A stretch of DNA of 35,590 bases from Paludibacteraceae bacterium (GTDB taxonomy: Bacteria; Bacteroidota; Bacteroidia; Bacteroidales; Paludibacteraceae), in NCBI GenBank assembly GCA_905233925.1, contig CAJOFV010000019.1, forward strand, positions 1 to 35,590. The letters run 5' to 3'. Shown piece by piece: positions 1 to 9,314 of the stretch. How positions within the stretch are numbered: position 1 is the first letter of the stretch; the number at the start of each line of letters is the position of its first letter. The position numbers and the translations under genes are program-made. A model generated the notes under the pieces. That model had not been told where the DNA came from, did not search any database, and saw only the letters and a list, made by a program, of their open reading frames with translations.

Positions 1-321
1 TTTGAAGGCACGCACAGCTATGGTGGCACGCTGAGCGCATGGACGAAGGTTTCGCGCGGCGTGAACGACGATTATGCAGCCAGCGGCTCGAAGGCGTATG
101 TTGTAAAGAAGAGCGGAAATACATATACCCTCTCTGCCAATATTCTCTCGGAAGGCGGCAAAACGTACGTTCTCAAAGCAATCGACTTCAGTTACGGTGT
201 GGCTTCCGCTATTGACGCTTTTGTCGGCGAACAGCCGCTGCGCAAGGTAATGCGCAATGGTGTCATGTACATCGAGAAGAACGGAACTCTTTATACCCTT
301 CAGGGACAAGTAGTGAAGTAA
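1..321 (+). CDS. C-terminal part of a secreted/surface protein (5' end outside window) ending in shared tag RKVMRNGVMYIEKNGTLYTLQGQVVK
   Basis: Frame 1 is open from base 1 to TAA at 319-321. Its C-terminal tag resembles those of four other proteins in the window. Confidence 0.8.
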   Translation, partial: FEGTHSYGGTLSAWTKVSRGVNDDYAASGSKAYVVKKSGNTYTLSANILSEGGKTYVLKAIDFSYGVASAIDAFVGEQPLRKVMRNGVMYIEKNGTLYTLQGQVVK

Positions 322-322
322 T

Positions 323-2266
323 ATGAAACGCATAACCATTATAGCGGTTCTCTTTGCCGCAGCGGTAGTGGATGCCGCTGCTGCATTCAATCTGACCGCA
401 ACCAAAGTGACGGTGCAGGATGTGACGGTGGATAAAACCAATTACTTCGTCACGGTCAATGCACACACCTCTTCCGGCGAATACGAAGTGGCGTTTGACG
501 TATGGCCAAAAACCAACTCTGTCATCGGCTCATTTAGCACGGAGGACAAAACGATTGCGTATGTCAGCAGTTTTGTGCATAAGACCAAAGCCAATGACAA
601 TCCGGTGAATATGTGGTACTACCCCGAGGATACGCATACCATCACGCTGAAGATTGTCAAGAAGAACGAAACAACCTGCACCTTGAGCGGTAGTATCCAG
701 GCGGCACGGGCAGGCACAACATACACCTATGATATCGTTGCCTTCGACTTCGCATACTCCGAAGACGGCACGCCCGACCCCGAGCCTGATCCGTATCGTT
801 TTGAACCGACTACTGCCACCACCATCAACTTCGTGGGCGATGTTGTCAGCTTCAAACAGAAACAGACAGGCTATGTCAACATAACGCTCAACGAGATGGC
901 GAACGAAACATACGACTGGATTGAACTGGATCTCCGTTCTGACGAACTGGCTTGGCCGGCCGGCACATATCCCATTAACGAGAGCGGCAGTATCAATACG
1001 CTTACTGCCTCGGACGGATACCTCGGCTCGCAGAACGATGACCCCTGCTATCTGGCAGTACGTGGCGACAAGGATAACTGGGGACAATATACGCCGTATT
1101 ACTTTGTCAGCGGCAGTCTCACCGTCGCTTATAACACAAAGACCGACACAATCTTCGTTACCGGACAGGCAACATCCTATAACGGCACGAAGGTGAATAT
1201 CAACGTCAAGTCATACAATAACCTCTATGTGCCCGAAGATGAGCCCAAAGAGCCGGAGATTGTGACGCTTGACATTGACTCCGTAGTCATTGCCTACATG
1301 CGCGAAGAAGCCGACAAGGAAAACAACAAACATCCTTACACGTTCAATTTCTTCAGTGACGCGGCGAATGGTTATCCGAATGTGCTGCTCGACCTCATGC
1401 TCTCCGATTCGATGAAACTGACTGCCGGCACCTACACCCTTGACAAAGGACAACTCTCCGGCGTAGCACTCTTCCAGAATCAGGAGGACTTCAACGCCTA
1501 TTTCTTCGGCGGACAGCCCTATGTGTTCACGAGTGTTATGCTTACGCTCACGGATGAAGGAAACGGCAAATGGACATACTCCATGCTCATGATTGACGAA
1601 ATAGGCAGCGAGTATTCGTTCAAACTCACGCAGGCACCGCATCTCATCAATTATCCGGAAGAAACGGAAGAAATTGACCCGAAGGACAAGCCTTATATTG
1701 ATGAGCAGAAAGAAAAAGCCACGATAACTGCAGCCTTTGATAGCATTGTCTGGAAGGATGAAACTGTCAGCAAGGACGGCGTTCTGGATATTTACCTTTT
1801 CCAGCGCGATGCGGATGTCAACGGACTGCGTGCTGCGATGCAGTTGGGCTTCTATACGCCTACATCGGAAGTGGCGGCAGGAATATATCCCGTTAATGAC
1901 ACGGAAGAGGACTTTACCTTCAGCGCGTCGCTTGGGCGCTACGGTAATGTGCTTATCCCGTGTTACTTGACACTCATTGATGCCAATAACTGGGTTCATG
2001 CGGTTTGGTATATCGTGGATGGTGAAATCTTGGTTGATTATGCCGACTGCGGCTGCTCGGAAGATACGCATCCGGATCGTATAGTCGGTGAATGTACGAC
2101 GTATTTTGGTTCGACCGTTCAGTTCTCATATACGAGACCGACTCTGGCGATTGAGTCCGTTTCGCAGCCTTCGGACAAGCCTGCACGTATGATTTTCAAG
2201 GATGGGCACATCCTCATTCTCCGTGACGGCAGAACCTACGACACGCTCGGCAGAACAATCGACTAA
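323..2266 (+). CDS. Secreted surface protein, 647 aa, signal peptide and C-terminal tag (ARMIFKDGHILILRDGRTYDTLGRTID)
   Basis: ATG one base after the preceding stop; hydrophobic N-terminus MKRITIIAVLFAAAVVDAAAA; repeated beta-rich segments; C-terminal tag. Confidence 0.85.
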   Translation: MKRITIIAVLFAAAVVDAAAAFNLTATKVTVQDVTVDKTNYFVTVNAHTSSGEYEVAFDVWPKTNSVIGSFSTEDKTIAYVSSFVHKTKANDNPVNMWYYPEDTHTITLKIVKKNETTCTLSGSIQAARAGTTYTYDIVAFDFAYSEDGTPDPEPDPYRFEPTTATTINFVGDVVSFKQKQTGYVNITLNEMANETYDWIELDLRSDELAWPAGTYPINESGSINTLTASDGYLGSQNDDPCYLAVRGDKDNWGQYTPYYFVSGSLTVAYNTKTDTIFVTGQATSYNGTKVNINVKSYNNLYVPEDEPKEPEIVTLDIDSVVIAYMREEADKENNKHPYTFNFFSDAANGYPNVLLDLMLSDSMKLTAGTYTLDKGQLSGVALFQNQEDFNAYFFGGQPYVFTSVMLTLTDEGNGKWTYSMLMIDEIGSEYSFKLTQAPHLINYPEETEEIDPKDKPYIDEQKEKATITAAFDSIVWKDETVSKDGVLDIYLFQRDADVNGLRAAMQLGFYTPTSEVAAGIYPVNDTEEDFTFSASLGRYGNVLIPCYLTLIDANNWVHAVWYIVDGEILVDYADCGCSEDTHPDRIVGECTTYFGSTVQFSYTRPTLAIESVSQPSDKPARMIFKDGHILILRDGRTYDTLGRTID

Positions 2267-2299
2267 TCTGCGATTCCACGCAAAGAGTGTATTTATGCG

Positions 2300-2327
2300 A
2301 AAGAGCAAGCCTTTGAGCTTGCTCTTT
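2300..2327. terminator. Perfect 11-bp hairpin AAAGAGCAAGC-ctttga-GCTTGCTCTTT between the 323-2266 gene and tRNA-Leu
   Basis: Inverted repeat seen directly, just after the stop at 2266 and before the convergent tRNA. Confidence 0.65.
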
Positions 2328-2338
2328 GCTTCATTTCG

Positions 2339-2424
2339 TACCGCGAGTGGGACTTGAACCCACACAGCCATCACTGGCCAAAGGATTTTAAGTCCTTCGT
2401 GTCTACCGATTCCACCATCGCGGC
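2339..2424 (-). tRNA. tRNA-Leu (anticodon TAA)
   Basis: Reverse complement GCCGCGATGGTGGAATCGGTAGACACGAAGGACTTAAAATCCTTTGGCC...GGGTTCAAGTCCCACTCGCGGTA folds as a class II tRNA. Anticodon stem AAGGA/TCCTT, loop CTTAAAA, long variable arm, no encoded CCA. Confidence 0.95.
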
Positions 2425-2459
2425 TTGGGTTTGGTAGTGATTTCCACCGAAATCGGCCG

Positions 2460-2491
2460 CAAAGGTACTGCTTTTTTTCTGTTCCCACAAA
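2460..2491 (-). promoter_or_regulatory. Bacteroidota-type promoter for tRNA-Leu (TTTG-N20-TACCTTTG on minus strand)
   Basis: CAAAGGTA at 2460-2467 and CAAA at 2488-2491 (reverse complements of TACCTTTG and TTTG) with 20-bp spacing. Confidence 0.65.
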
Positions 2492-2668
2492 TTTTAGCGA
2501 CGAAAAACACAAAAAAATGCGCCATTTTTCTCCTAACACCTTATAGGTGTTCCCTTTTTGCTAAATCGACCTTACAATTTCCGAAAATATGTTTTATAAC
2601 ATAAAAAGTGCGTTTTTTTACGAAAGAGTTGCCCCCTGTTATTAATAATGCGTTTTTGGGCTCGAAAA

Positions 2669-2700
2669 TTTGCACAATTCGCGGAGATATATTAATTTTG
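2669..2700 (+). promoter_or_regulatory. Bacteroidota-type promoter (TTTG-N20-TAATTTTG) upstream of the large surface protein gene
   Basis: TTTG at 2669-2672, TAATTTTG at 2693-2700, 20-bp spacer. Confidence 0.6.
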
Positions 2701-2924
2701 CGCCGTTTTTCGGGCTGAAAAGATGACAAATACTACGCCCAATCTTAAAAATCGGCAATTTTTAATAATTAAACAACCAAAACAATGCCGATAATTAAGG
2801 AAAAACAACGCAAAATTAACAACATCAAGCAGTTAAAGTAAAAGCTAAACATAATTTGGTGACAAACGGTCACCCGTTGCCCGAAACGCGGACAACAAAC
2901 CATTTAGAAGAAAGGACAAAAAAG

Positions 2925-5900
2925 ATGAAACAAATCTACAAAGTAATTAAAACACTTCTCATCCTTACCACACTCACCCTCGGAGCATGGAATAGTAATG
3001 CGTGGGGAAATACAGTCTCTGTCAGTGGTAGTGGATTTAATAATAAATTGTCCAATAATGTGGTAACATTGGGAGGCAATCATGTATCATTCCGATTTGA
3101 GAGTTCTTCAATAAGTTATACAAAAAATATATTGGGTAGTGTAACCGGTATAGAATTGGCGACGCTCGATAAAGGTAAATCTGTTAGTGGAAACTTAAAA
3201 TGGACGCTAAATGGAGGGTTAACACTTGCTATTCAAAGTGTGCGCGTCGTAGCGTCCAATTCTTATGCGGCAACTCTGTATATTGACGATGGAAAAGGAC
3301 ATACAGTAAATCAGAGTAAGAGCGGTTTAGGGAATGACTATGATAAGTCTTTGACTACTATCTCATCTTCATCTACGGGAGTGGAAATTAAATTTACCAG
3401 TACGGTTAGTTCGAAGTACTCTACTTGCAAGCCTCAAATAACAACCATTGAGGTTACATATACAATCACTCCTAATAACCCGGGAGCATCGTCAGAGGAA
3501 AAAACTATCTATGTTACTATTGACAAGGACAATATTGCCAATGATGAGAAACTGCAACTGAATACTTCGGATTGCTTTACGGTGCCGGATAATGATAGCC
3601 ATTTCTATAGTTCTTTGTCGTACTACAGATCCGCAGAAACGGGACTTAATGCAACTACGGATGCAAATGTTAGTAATAACTATTTCAATGCTACAAAAGT
3701 TGGCACTTACTACGTAAAGGCAAAAATCTCTGCTGTGAATAACTGTCATGCAGCATCCGGAGATTATAGCGGCAATATTACCATCAACGTAATTCGCCAT
3801 CCGTCTTCAATTACAATGAATAACGGCGAAGTGTTTGTCAAAGTAAAAGATAATGTCGCTGCTTCACAGCTTGATTTGGATGATCTGATTAAATCGCAAG
3901 TCGGGGATGGCGTTGTTTCCTATACTGTAACAAGCGCGAACAGTTCCAAAGCAACAATCGGAACCGGAAATATATTTTCTGCAACCGATTGTGGCGAATA
4001 TACAATTTCTGCTAGGGCTCAGCAAAGCGCCTTGTATGCGCAAAGTGACCCCGTTTCATTCAAAGTAACGGTTAAGAAGATTAAACCTTCTGTAACGACA
4101 TTGCCGGCAGCAAGTGCAATTAGTTATCATCAAACTATCTCCAATTCGAACTTCTCCGGCGGAGCGGTCACTTGGAATGGCTATACTGTTGCTGGTACTT
4201 TCTCATGGAAAAATGGTTCGCTTGCTCCCGGCGCAGGAAACTCTTGCGAGGCTGTATTTACGCCTTTGGATGAAACACGCTTTGAAAAACCGGATAATTG
4301 CTTCGTCAATGTACCCATTAATCCGATAGACCAAACCATCACTTGGAACTTGGATGAGGATGATGAGTATATATCCGGAACAGTATTTGACGCCGTTGCG
4401 ACTTCGCATGTAGATGGACTGAACGTTTATTATACCATCGACGCCAGCCAATCTCAAATAGCGGAGATGCAAGGGAATGTACTTATCGTGAAACAAACAA
4501 ATAAGACGGTGACGGTTTATGCCCATCAAGATGGTAATGACAACTGGAACGCAGCACCGGTTGTGTCCAAAAACGTTAAAACCTGCGGCGCAAAGCCTGA
4601 TAATTGGAGTGTTACGGCAAAGGATATAACGTATGGTCAGACCTTGGCAGAATCCGAATTAACCGGTGAAGTCCGTTTGGGCGAAGTTGTTATTGCAGGT
4701 CAATTGAGTTGGAAAGTTCCCGCAACTCTTCCTGATGCCGGTAAGCATGAGAATGAATATGACGTGGTATTTACGCCGGAGGATGGTAATACCTACGGCT
4801 CTGTCACATTCAAAGTCACTGTCAATGTGAATAAGGCAAATCCTGAATTGACGTGGCATATCAATCATAGTCTTCGTGAAAATACCAATTATTCAAACTT
4901 CGTTACATCGACCAACAAGGCAGCTCTGACAATCAGTACAAATAACAATAATTTGTTACAAGTAAATGATAATGTACTGAAAACCGGCAGTGTAGAAAGT
5001 GCTACCAATTGTACTATTTATGTTTCTCAAGCTGCTACGAAAAACTATAACGCCATAGAACAAGTTTCATGGGCAGTAACTATCCGTCCGAAAGTGAATG
5101 TATGTCTGCCGGTAACGCTGAATGGGGACTTGATGGAAGATATGACAATCGCTTCTACGAAGGCTTCATGGTGTGGTACCAACGAACAAGGGCATGATAA
5201 ATACCTCACAAGTTATGTTCGTTATACGCAGGCGGAAGGTATTGCATTGGGTTCCTGGAAAGACGGATTTGATGGAATAAGTTGGAGCAAATTAATAAAT
5301 TTGATTACTGGTAACGGTGAATTCGAATGGTCAACTAAATCTATCGATTTGTCTTTCACCGGCGTGCCTGATCGTATTAGTTTCAGTACACAGTTACAGG
5401 TAGTCGAGTTTGAATGGATCAATGAATGGAAGGAAGCCAGGTTAACCGCAGATAAATTTATTCTGTCCGAAAGTGCTGATGGTGTTGATTATACTTCTGT
5501 GCAGACCAAAGAAGGAACTGTCTCTTTTAATGAAGCATTAAAGCCGACCACACGTTATATCCGTATAGAATATAAGGGTAACTTTACCGGATTTATTAAG
5601 AACCTGCAGATTTCCCGGAAGCAGTATATTACTTCTACTGATAATCTGACATTTGGTACGGAGACTCATCCGCTTCAGGAGTCGCAACCTGTAACGATAC
5701 ATTATTCGTCGCTTGGCACTTGTGCCGAACAGAGTGGTGATATTACCGTTTCCACCGACAATGACGCATTCTATGTAGATACCGAAACGATTACAACGGG
5801 CGTTGGCATTGACCAACAGGACGAAGCGACCGTTCGCGTACGTTGCAACGATATCAACAAGACAGGTCATGTTGTGTTCACTGCCTTTGACGGCACAGAA

Positions 5901-8555
5901 TGTAAAGTGCCTGTGCACTCAACGAATGTGGTGCTTACTTCGGCGCACTACGAAACCAACATTTTCCAAACCGGTACAGAGCACAAGCCCGCTGACGGTA
6001 CTGCTTATCGCGCCGTTACAACACCGAGTTTCAACTCCATTTATGGCACTCAGGCTCTATTCGACACCTTATATATATATGGTGTAACAGAAGCCGCCAA
6101 GGCTCACCGTGCTTGGGAACTGGATGTTCAAAAGGGCTACAACGTGCCCGCGTTCACCGCCACAGACGGAGAAACAGCCGGTACAGCCTATACACCGTGC
6201 TTCGTATTTGCCAAGAGCGGTAATGATTATGTGTATGTCCGCACCTTCGATGCGGCAACCAAGTCGCTGAATATTAATGCGGATGGCAAAAAACTGTGGT
6301 TCACAGGCTATCATCCTGTTGCTTCCACGGCCATTCAGCCTGCTATCGCTATCAGCGGTAACGCGGATATCTATCTGTCCAACACAGAAATCACCGCAAT
6401 TGGTACTGTGCTGACCGCAAAAGACGGCACACTGACCGTTCATGCCCGTGGCACGAATGGCCTGAATGTTATCGGTGATGCATCGGCTATCTCACTTGAC
6501 GCGAACAGCACAACCGCTTTGGTAATTGAAGACAGTTGGTTGAGTGAGGCTTCCGCCGTACTGAATCCGAACGGAGCTGCCGGTAAACCGACCATCGACC
6601 TTGGTACCAAGGACAACAGCGTTACCATCAACGGCACGCAAATTACGCTCAAGAACGGTGAGAAGATGGCGGTTGCTTATCTCAAAGACGGCGTAGAGCA
6701 AGTGGAAGGTGCAGTAGCTATCAACGACGGAACCATTCTCGGCGAGGCTGAACTTGGTCTGCCTGCAACTACTACTATTGACGGCGGTACATTCAACGAC
6801 GGTAAGGTTCGCGTTTATGAGAAACAGGGCGGCAAGGGAACACTTCCGCGCAATAGCAATGACGAGATTCTTGGTCGCTACGAAATGGCGCCTGAGGCTG
6901 TCCCCGCGACTTATGGTCACGCGCACCTTACTGCTGATACAAAGGGCAAAGTTTACCCAATGCTCAAGAACAACGATATTTATATCTTCGAAGAAGAGAA
7001 GAACGAAGGCGCTTGGACTGCCGGTGAGAACTGGAACAAGGATAATGCTCCGAGTGAAACAGATATCGTTATTGTGCAAAAGAATGTGGTTGTCAGCACA
7101 TCTGTTACCGTTGCTTCACTTACTATTGAGAAGGGTGGCAGCCTCACAATCGGTGAGGGTGGTTCGGTAACTATCACGGAGAACGGTTACGACCAGTTCA
7201 AGCGCAGCGAATACGGTGACTTGACCGTTAAGCAGGGGGGTAGTTTCGAGACCAACAAGAGTTCCTTTGAGGTTAAGAACTTCTATATTGAAGCTGCTAT
7301 CGGCGACAATACGTACGCAGCCAAGTCCGGCGAAGTGAAACATGCCGAGTCTCTGATTGTGGACGGCGATGCATACTTTGACCTTGTACTTGACCAATCC
7401 GGCAAGTGCTCGCCGGGATGGTACGACTTTACCGTTCCGTTCGAAGTGGATGGCTCCACCGGTATCAGCCGCTATCAGGACAACGCATGGAACAACAGCC
7501 TGAAGGTAGAGACGCATTACGCGATCATGGCGCACTATGAGGACTTGCGCGCTGCCGGTCAGTACAGCTGGAAGAAATATCGCGGTGTGTTGTATCCGAA
7601 CCAGTGCTACACCATCACCATTAACAATACAGCCCCGCTTTACCGTTTCCACAAGAGAGCCGGTGCTCCTGTTATCGCAAGCAAAGTACTGCCGTTGCAG
7701 GTAACCGAAGGCGAAAGCGAGACCCGTGGTTTCAATGCGTTAGGTAATGGTAATCTGGCTATCCGTGATCTGGATGTTGCTTCTGACTTCAAGGTGCAAT
7801 TGTACGACCACAAGGATAATGCCTATACTGCTTATACCGCAGGTGCTGTGAAGTTTGCAGTAGGTTCGGCGTTCTTTGTTCAGGTTAAAGATGCCAATGT
7901 CGGAACTCTCAACTTGCGCGAGACCAACGCTTCCAAAGCATTGCGCGTAGCAGAACGCACTCCGCGTACGGTAAGCGAGTTCACGTTGGAACTGACCGCA
8001 AACGGAGCCGAGAAAGCCGCAGACCGTCTGTTCGTATCCGCAAGTGAGGAAGCGACTGATACGTATGAAATTGGTCACGACCTCAGCAAGTACGGTAATC
8101 CGTCAGAGGCCAAGCGTGCACAACTGTGGTGCAACGCGTACGGCATGCAGCTCTGCGACGCCGAACTGCCGCTGGTGGATAATACGGCGGACTTTGCAAT
8201 CGGTTTGTATGCTCCGGAGGCCGGCATGTACATGATTTCCGTAGCAGGTGCACCGGAAGCAGCCGAGATTTACCTGACCAACGAGGCAGGTGAGGCTATC
8301 TGGAATCTGTCTGTTTCGGAATATGCACTGGATCTGTCGAAAGGCACTACCAACGGCTATGGTCTGCGCATTGTAGCACAAGAGTTGGTAGAGGAACAGG
8401 AAGAAGAGCAAGAGCAAGAGCAGGAAGAGATTACAACTGCTCTGAAGAACAAGGGCGCGAAGGCAACAAATGTCCGCAAGCAACTGATTAACGGTGTGCT
8501 GTACATTCAACGCGAAGGCGCTATTTATGATGCCACCGGCAAACGTGTACAATAA
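2925..8555 (+). CDS. Very large secreted surface protein with tandem Ig/MBG-like modules, E/Q-rich linker and C-terminal tag (about 1876 aa)
   Basis: ATG at 2925 follows an A/G-rich leader and gives a signal peptide (MKQIYKVIKTLLILTTLTLGAWNSNAWG). Ig/MBG-like repeat wording (ITYGQTLAESELTGEV..., ISYHQTISNSNFSGGAV...). Ends RKQLINGVLYIQREGAIYDATGKRVQ. The ORF track starts at an upstream GTG (2856), judged unlikely. Confidence 0.9.
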   Translation: MKQIYKVIKTLLILTTLTLGAWNSNAWGNTVSVSGSGFNNKLSNNVVTLGGNHVSFRFESSSISYTKNILGSVTGIELATLDKGKSVSGNLKWTLNGGLTLAIQSVRVVASNSYAATLYIDDGKGHTVNQSKSGLGNDYDKSLTTISSSSTGVEIKFTSTVSSKYSTCKPQITTIEVTYTITPNNPGASSEEKTIYVTIDKDNIANDEKLQLNTSDCFTVPDNDSHFYSSLSYYRSAETGLNATTDANVSNNYFNATKVGTYYVKAKISAVNNCHAASGDYSGNITINVIRHPSSITMNNGEVFVKVKDNVAASQLDLDDLIKSQVGDGVVSYTVTSANSSKATIGTGNIFSATDCGEYTISARAQQSALYAQSDPVSFKVTVKKIKPSVTTLPAASAISYHQTISNSNFSGGAVTWNGYTVAGTFSWKNGSLAPGAGNSCEAVFTPLDETRFEKPDNCFVNVPINPIDQTITWNLDEDDEYISGTVFDAVATSHVDGLNVYYTIDASQSQIAEMQGNVLIVKQTNKTVTVYAHQDGNDNWNAAPVVSKNVKTCGAKPDNWSVTAKDITYGQTLAESELTGEVRLGEVVIAGQLSWKVPATLPDAGKHENEYDVVFTPEDGNTYGSVTFKVTVNVNKANPELTWHINHSLRENTNYSNFVTSTNKAALTISTNNNNLLQVNDNVLKTGSVESATNCTIYVSQAATKNYNAIEQVSWAVTIRPKVNVCLPVTLNGDLMEDMTIASTKASWCGTNEQGHDKYLTSYVRYTQAEGIALGSWKDGFDGISWSKLINLITGNGEFEWSTKSIDLSFTGVPDRISFSTQLQVVEFEWINEWKEARLTADKFILSESADGVDYTSVQTKEGTVSFNEALKPTTRYIRIEYKGNFTGFIKNLQISRKQYITSTDNLTFGTETHPLQESQPVTIHYSSLGTCAEQSGDITVSTDNDAFYVDTETITTGVGIDQQDEATVRVRCNDINKTGHVVFTAFDGTECKVPVHSTNVVLTSAHYETNIFQTGTEHKPADGTAYRAVTTPSFNSIYGTQALFDTLYIYGVTEAAKAHRAWELDVQKGYNVPAFTATDGETAGTAYTPCFVFAKSGNDYVYVRTFDAATKSLNINADGKKLWFTGYHPVASTAIQPAIAISGNADIYLSNTEITAIGTVLTAKDGTLTVHARGTNGLNVIGDASAISLDANSTTALVIEDSWLSEASAVLNPNGAAGKPTIDLGTKDNSVTINGTQITLKNGEKMAVAYLKDGVEQVEGAVAINDGTILGEAELGLPATTTIDGGTFNDGKVRVYEKQGGKGTLPRNSNDEILGRYEMAPEAVPATYGHAHLTADTKGKVYPMLKNNDIYIFEEEKNEGAWTAGENWNKDNAPSETDIVIVQKNVVVSTSVTVASLTIEKGGSLTIGEGGSVTITENGYDQFKRSEYGDLTVKQGGSFETNKSSFEVKNFYIEAAIGDNTYAAKSGEVKHAESLIVDGDAYFDLVLDQSGKCSPGWYDFTVPFEVDGSTGISRYQDNAWNNSLKVETHYAIMAHYEDLRAAGQYSWKKYRGVLYPNQCYTITINNTAPLYRFHKRAGAPVIASKVLPLQVTEGESETRGFNALGNGNLAIRDLDVASDFKVQLYDHKDNAYTAYTAGAVKFAVGSAFFVQVKDANVGTLNLRETNASKALRVAERTPRTVSEFTLELTANGAEKAADRLFVSASEEATDTYEIGHDLSKYGNPSEAKRAQLWCNAYGMQLCDAELPLVDNTADFAIGLYAPEAGMYMISVAGAPEAAEIYLTNEAGEAIWNLSVSEYALDLSKGTTNGYGLRIVAQELVEEQEEEQEQEQEEITTALKNKGAKATNVRKQLINGVLYIQREGAIYDATGKRVQ

Positions 8556-8566
8556 GGAGGTAAACG

Positions 8567-8728
8567 ATGATGAATAGCAAAAAGATATACGTAATTCCCA
8601 TAACTGAGATATGTCAGGGCGTGCTTGGCACTCCTGTAATGGATGATTTCCCGTTGGCAGGTTCCGGTACGCATGGTATGGCAGGCGCTCCTCCGCGCGT
8701 TCCCGGCGAGCGTTTAGGCGGCTGGTAA
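8567..8728 (+). CDS. Small protein, 53 aa: MMNSKKIYVIPITEICQGVLGTPVMDDFPLAGSGTHGMAGAPPRVPGERLGGW
   Basis: Not in the supplied track (below its apparent length cutoff). ATGATG at 8567 preceded by AAGGAGG at 8554-8560; TAA at 8726-8728; followed by a strong terminator hairpin. Confidence 0.7.
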   Translation: MMNSKKIYVIPITEICQGVLGTPVMDDFPLAGSGTHGMAGAPPRVPGERLGGW

Positions 8729-8744
8729 GCGCTGAAAGGTTGGT

Positions 8745-8782
8745 AAAGAAAGAGTGTGTCCATCGGGCACACTCTTTCTTTT
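8745..8782 (+). terminator. Rho-independent terminator after the small ORF
   Basis: AAAGAAAGAGTGTGTCC-atc-GGGCACACTCTTTCTTT, about 17-bp stem with one G-T pair, ending in a T-rich run. Confidence 0.8.
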
Positions 8783-8809
8783 GGCTTTTCTTAGGCTATT
8801 GTCTCCTTT

Positions 8810-8853
8810 ATCACATACGAATCACATACGAATCACATACGTATCACATACGT
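8810..8853. repeat. Four tandem 11-bp units (ATCACATACGA x2, ATCACATACGT x2)
   Basis: Units at 8810-8820, 8821-8831, 8832-8842 and 8843-8853 read directly. Confidence 0.95.
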
Positions 8854-8921
8854 TTGGCTCGTGCATATATGGTTGAGAGGTGCTGTTTACAAGCGTTATT
8901 TGCCATTGGCATTAGCCGATT

Positions 8922-9314
8922 TTATTTGCCGGCGTCATTCATCCATTTGCCATCCACTTTGATAACCTCGTTCTTTGAGGGTTTGGATGTGCCATCACCG
9001 TAGTTGATGGTGTAAGCAACGGTTGCGTGCTCTCCGTCTTCAGCCATGGTAACTTCACCGATTTCGAACGAAGCAATACCTTCGTGCTTGTTGATTTCGG
9101 GCTGAACTTTTCCCTGGAAGAGAGCTACCATCTGTGCTTTGTCATCTTTGGAGAGCTCTTTCGAGAAGTACATCATGTCAACGATCTTCTCGTAGTTGCC
9201 CTTCTTGAGTTGGGTCAGCATGTCCTGTGTTGCTCCTTCGGGAGTGTTGGAGGATGTGCAGGCAGCAAATGCGAGCGCGATGAGGGCAAGGCCCAAAAAT
9301 TTAATTTTTTTCAT
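8922..9314 (-). CDS. DUF4878-like small lipoprotein, 130 aa
   Basis: MKKIKFLGLALIALAFAAC lipobox; NTF2-like/DUF4878 pattern (ATQDMLTQLKKGNYEKIVDMMYF...VDGKWMND). Confidence 0.8.
   Translation of the reverse strand: MKKIKFLGLALIALAFAACTSSNTPEGATQDMLTQLKKGNYEKIVDMMYFSKELSKDDKAQMVALFQGKVQPEINKHEGIASFEIGEVTMAEDGEHATVAYTINYGDGTSKPSKNEVIKVDGKWMNDAGK

Noticed and set aside
2126-2539. 137-aa minus-strand ORF covering tRNA-Leu
   Set aside because: Runs through the tRNA gene and its promoter; tRNA evidence is much stronger.
2856-2924. N-terminal extension of the giant surface protein from GTG at 2856
   Set aside because: The extension lacks signal-peptide character and overlaps a hairpin; ATG at 2925 gives a normal signal peptide.
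8810-8853. Possible CRISPR array
   Set aside because: 11-bp units are directly adjacent with no spacers; no cas genes nearby.
8740-9003. 87-aa plus-strand ORF over terminator and 11-bp repeats
   Set aside because: Composed of a terminator hairpin, tandem repeat and the antisense of the DUF4878 gene.
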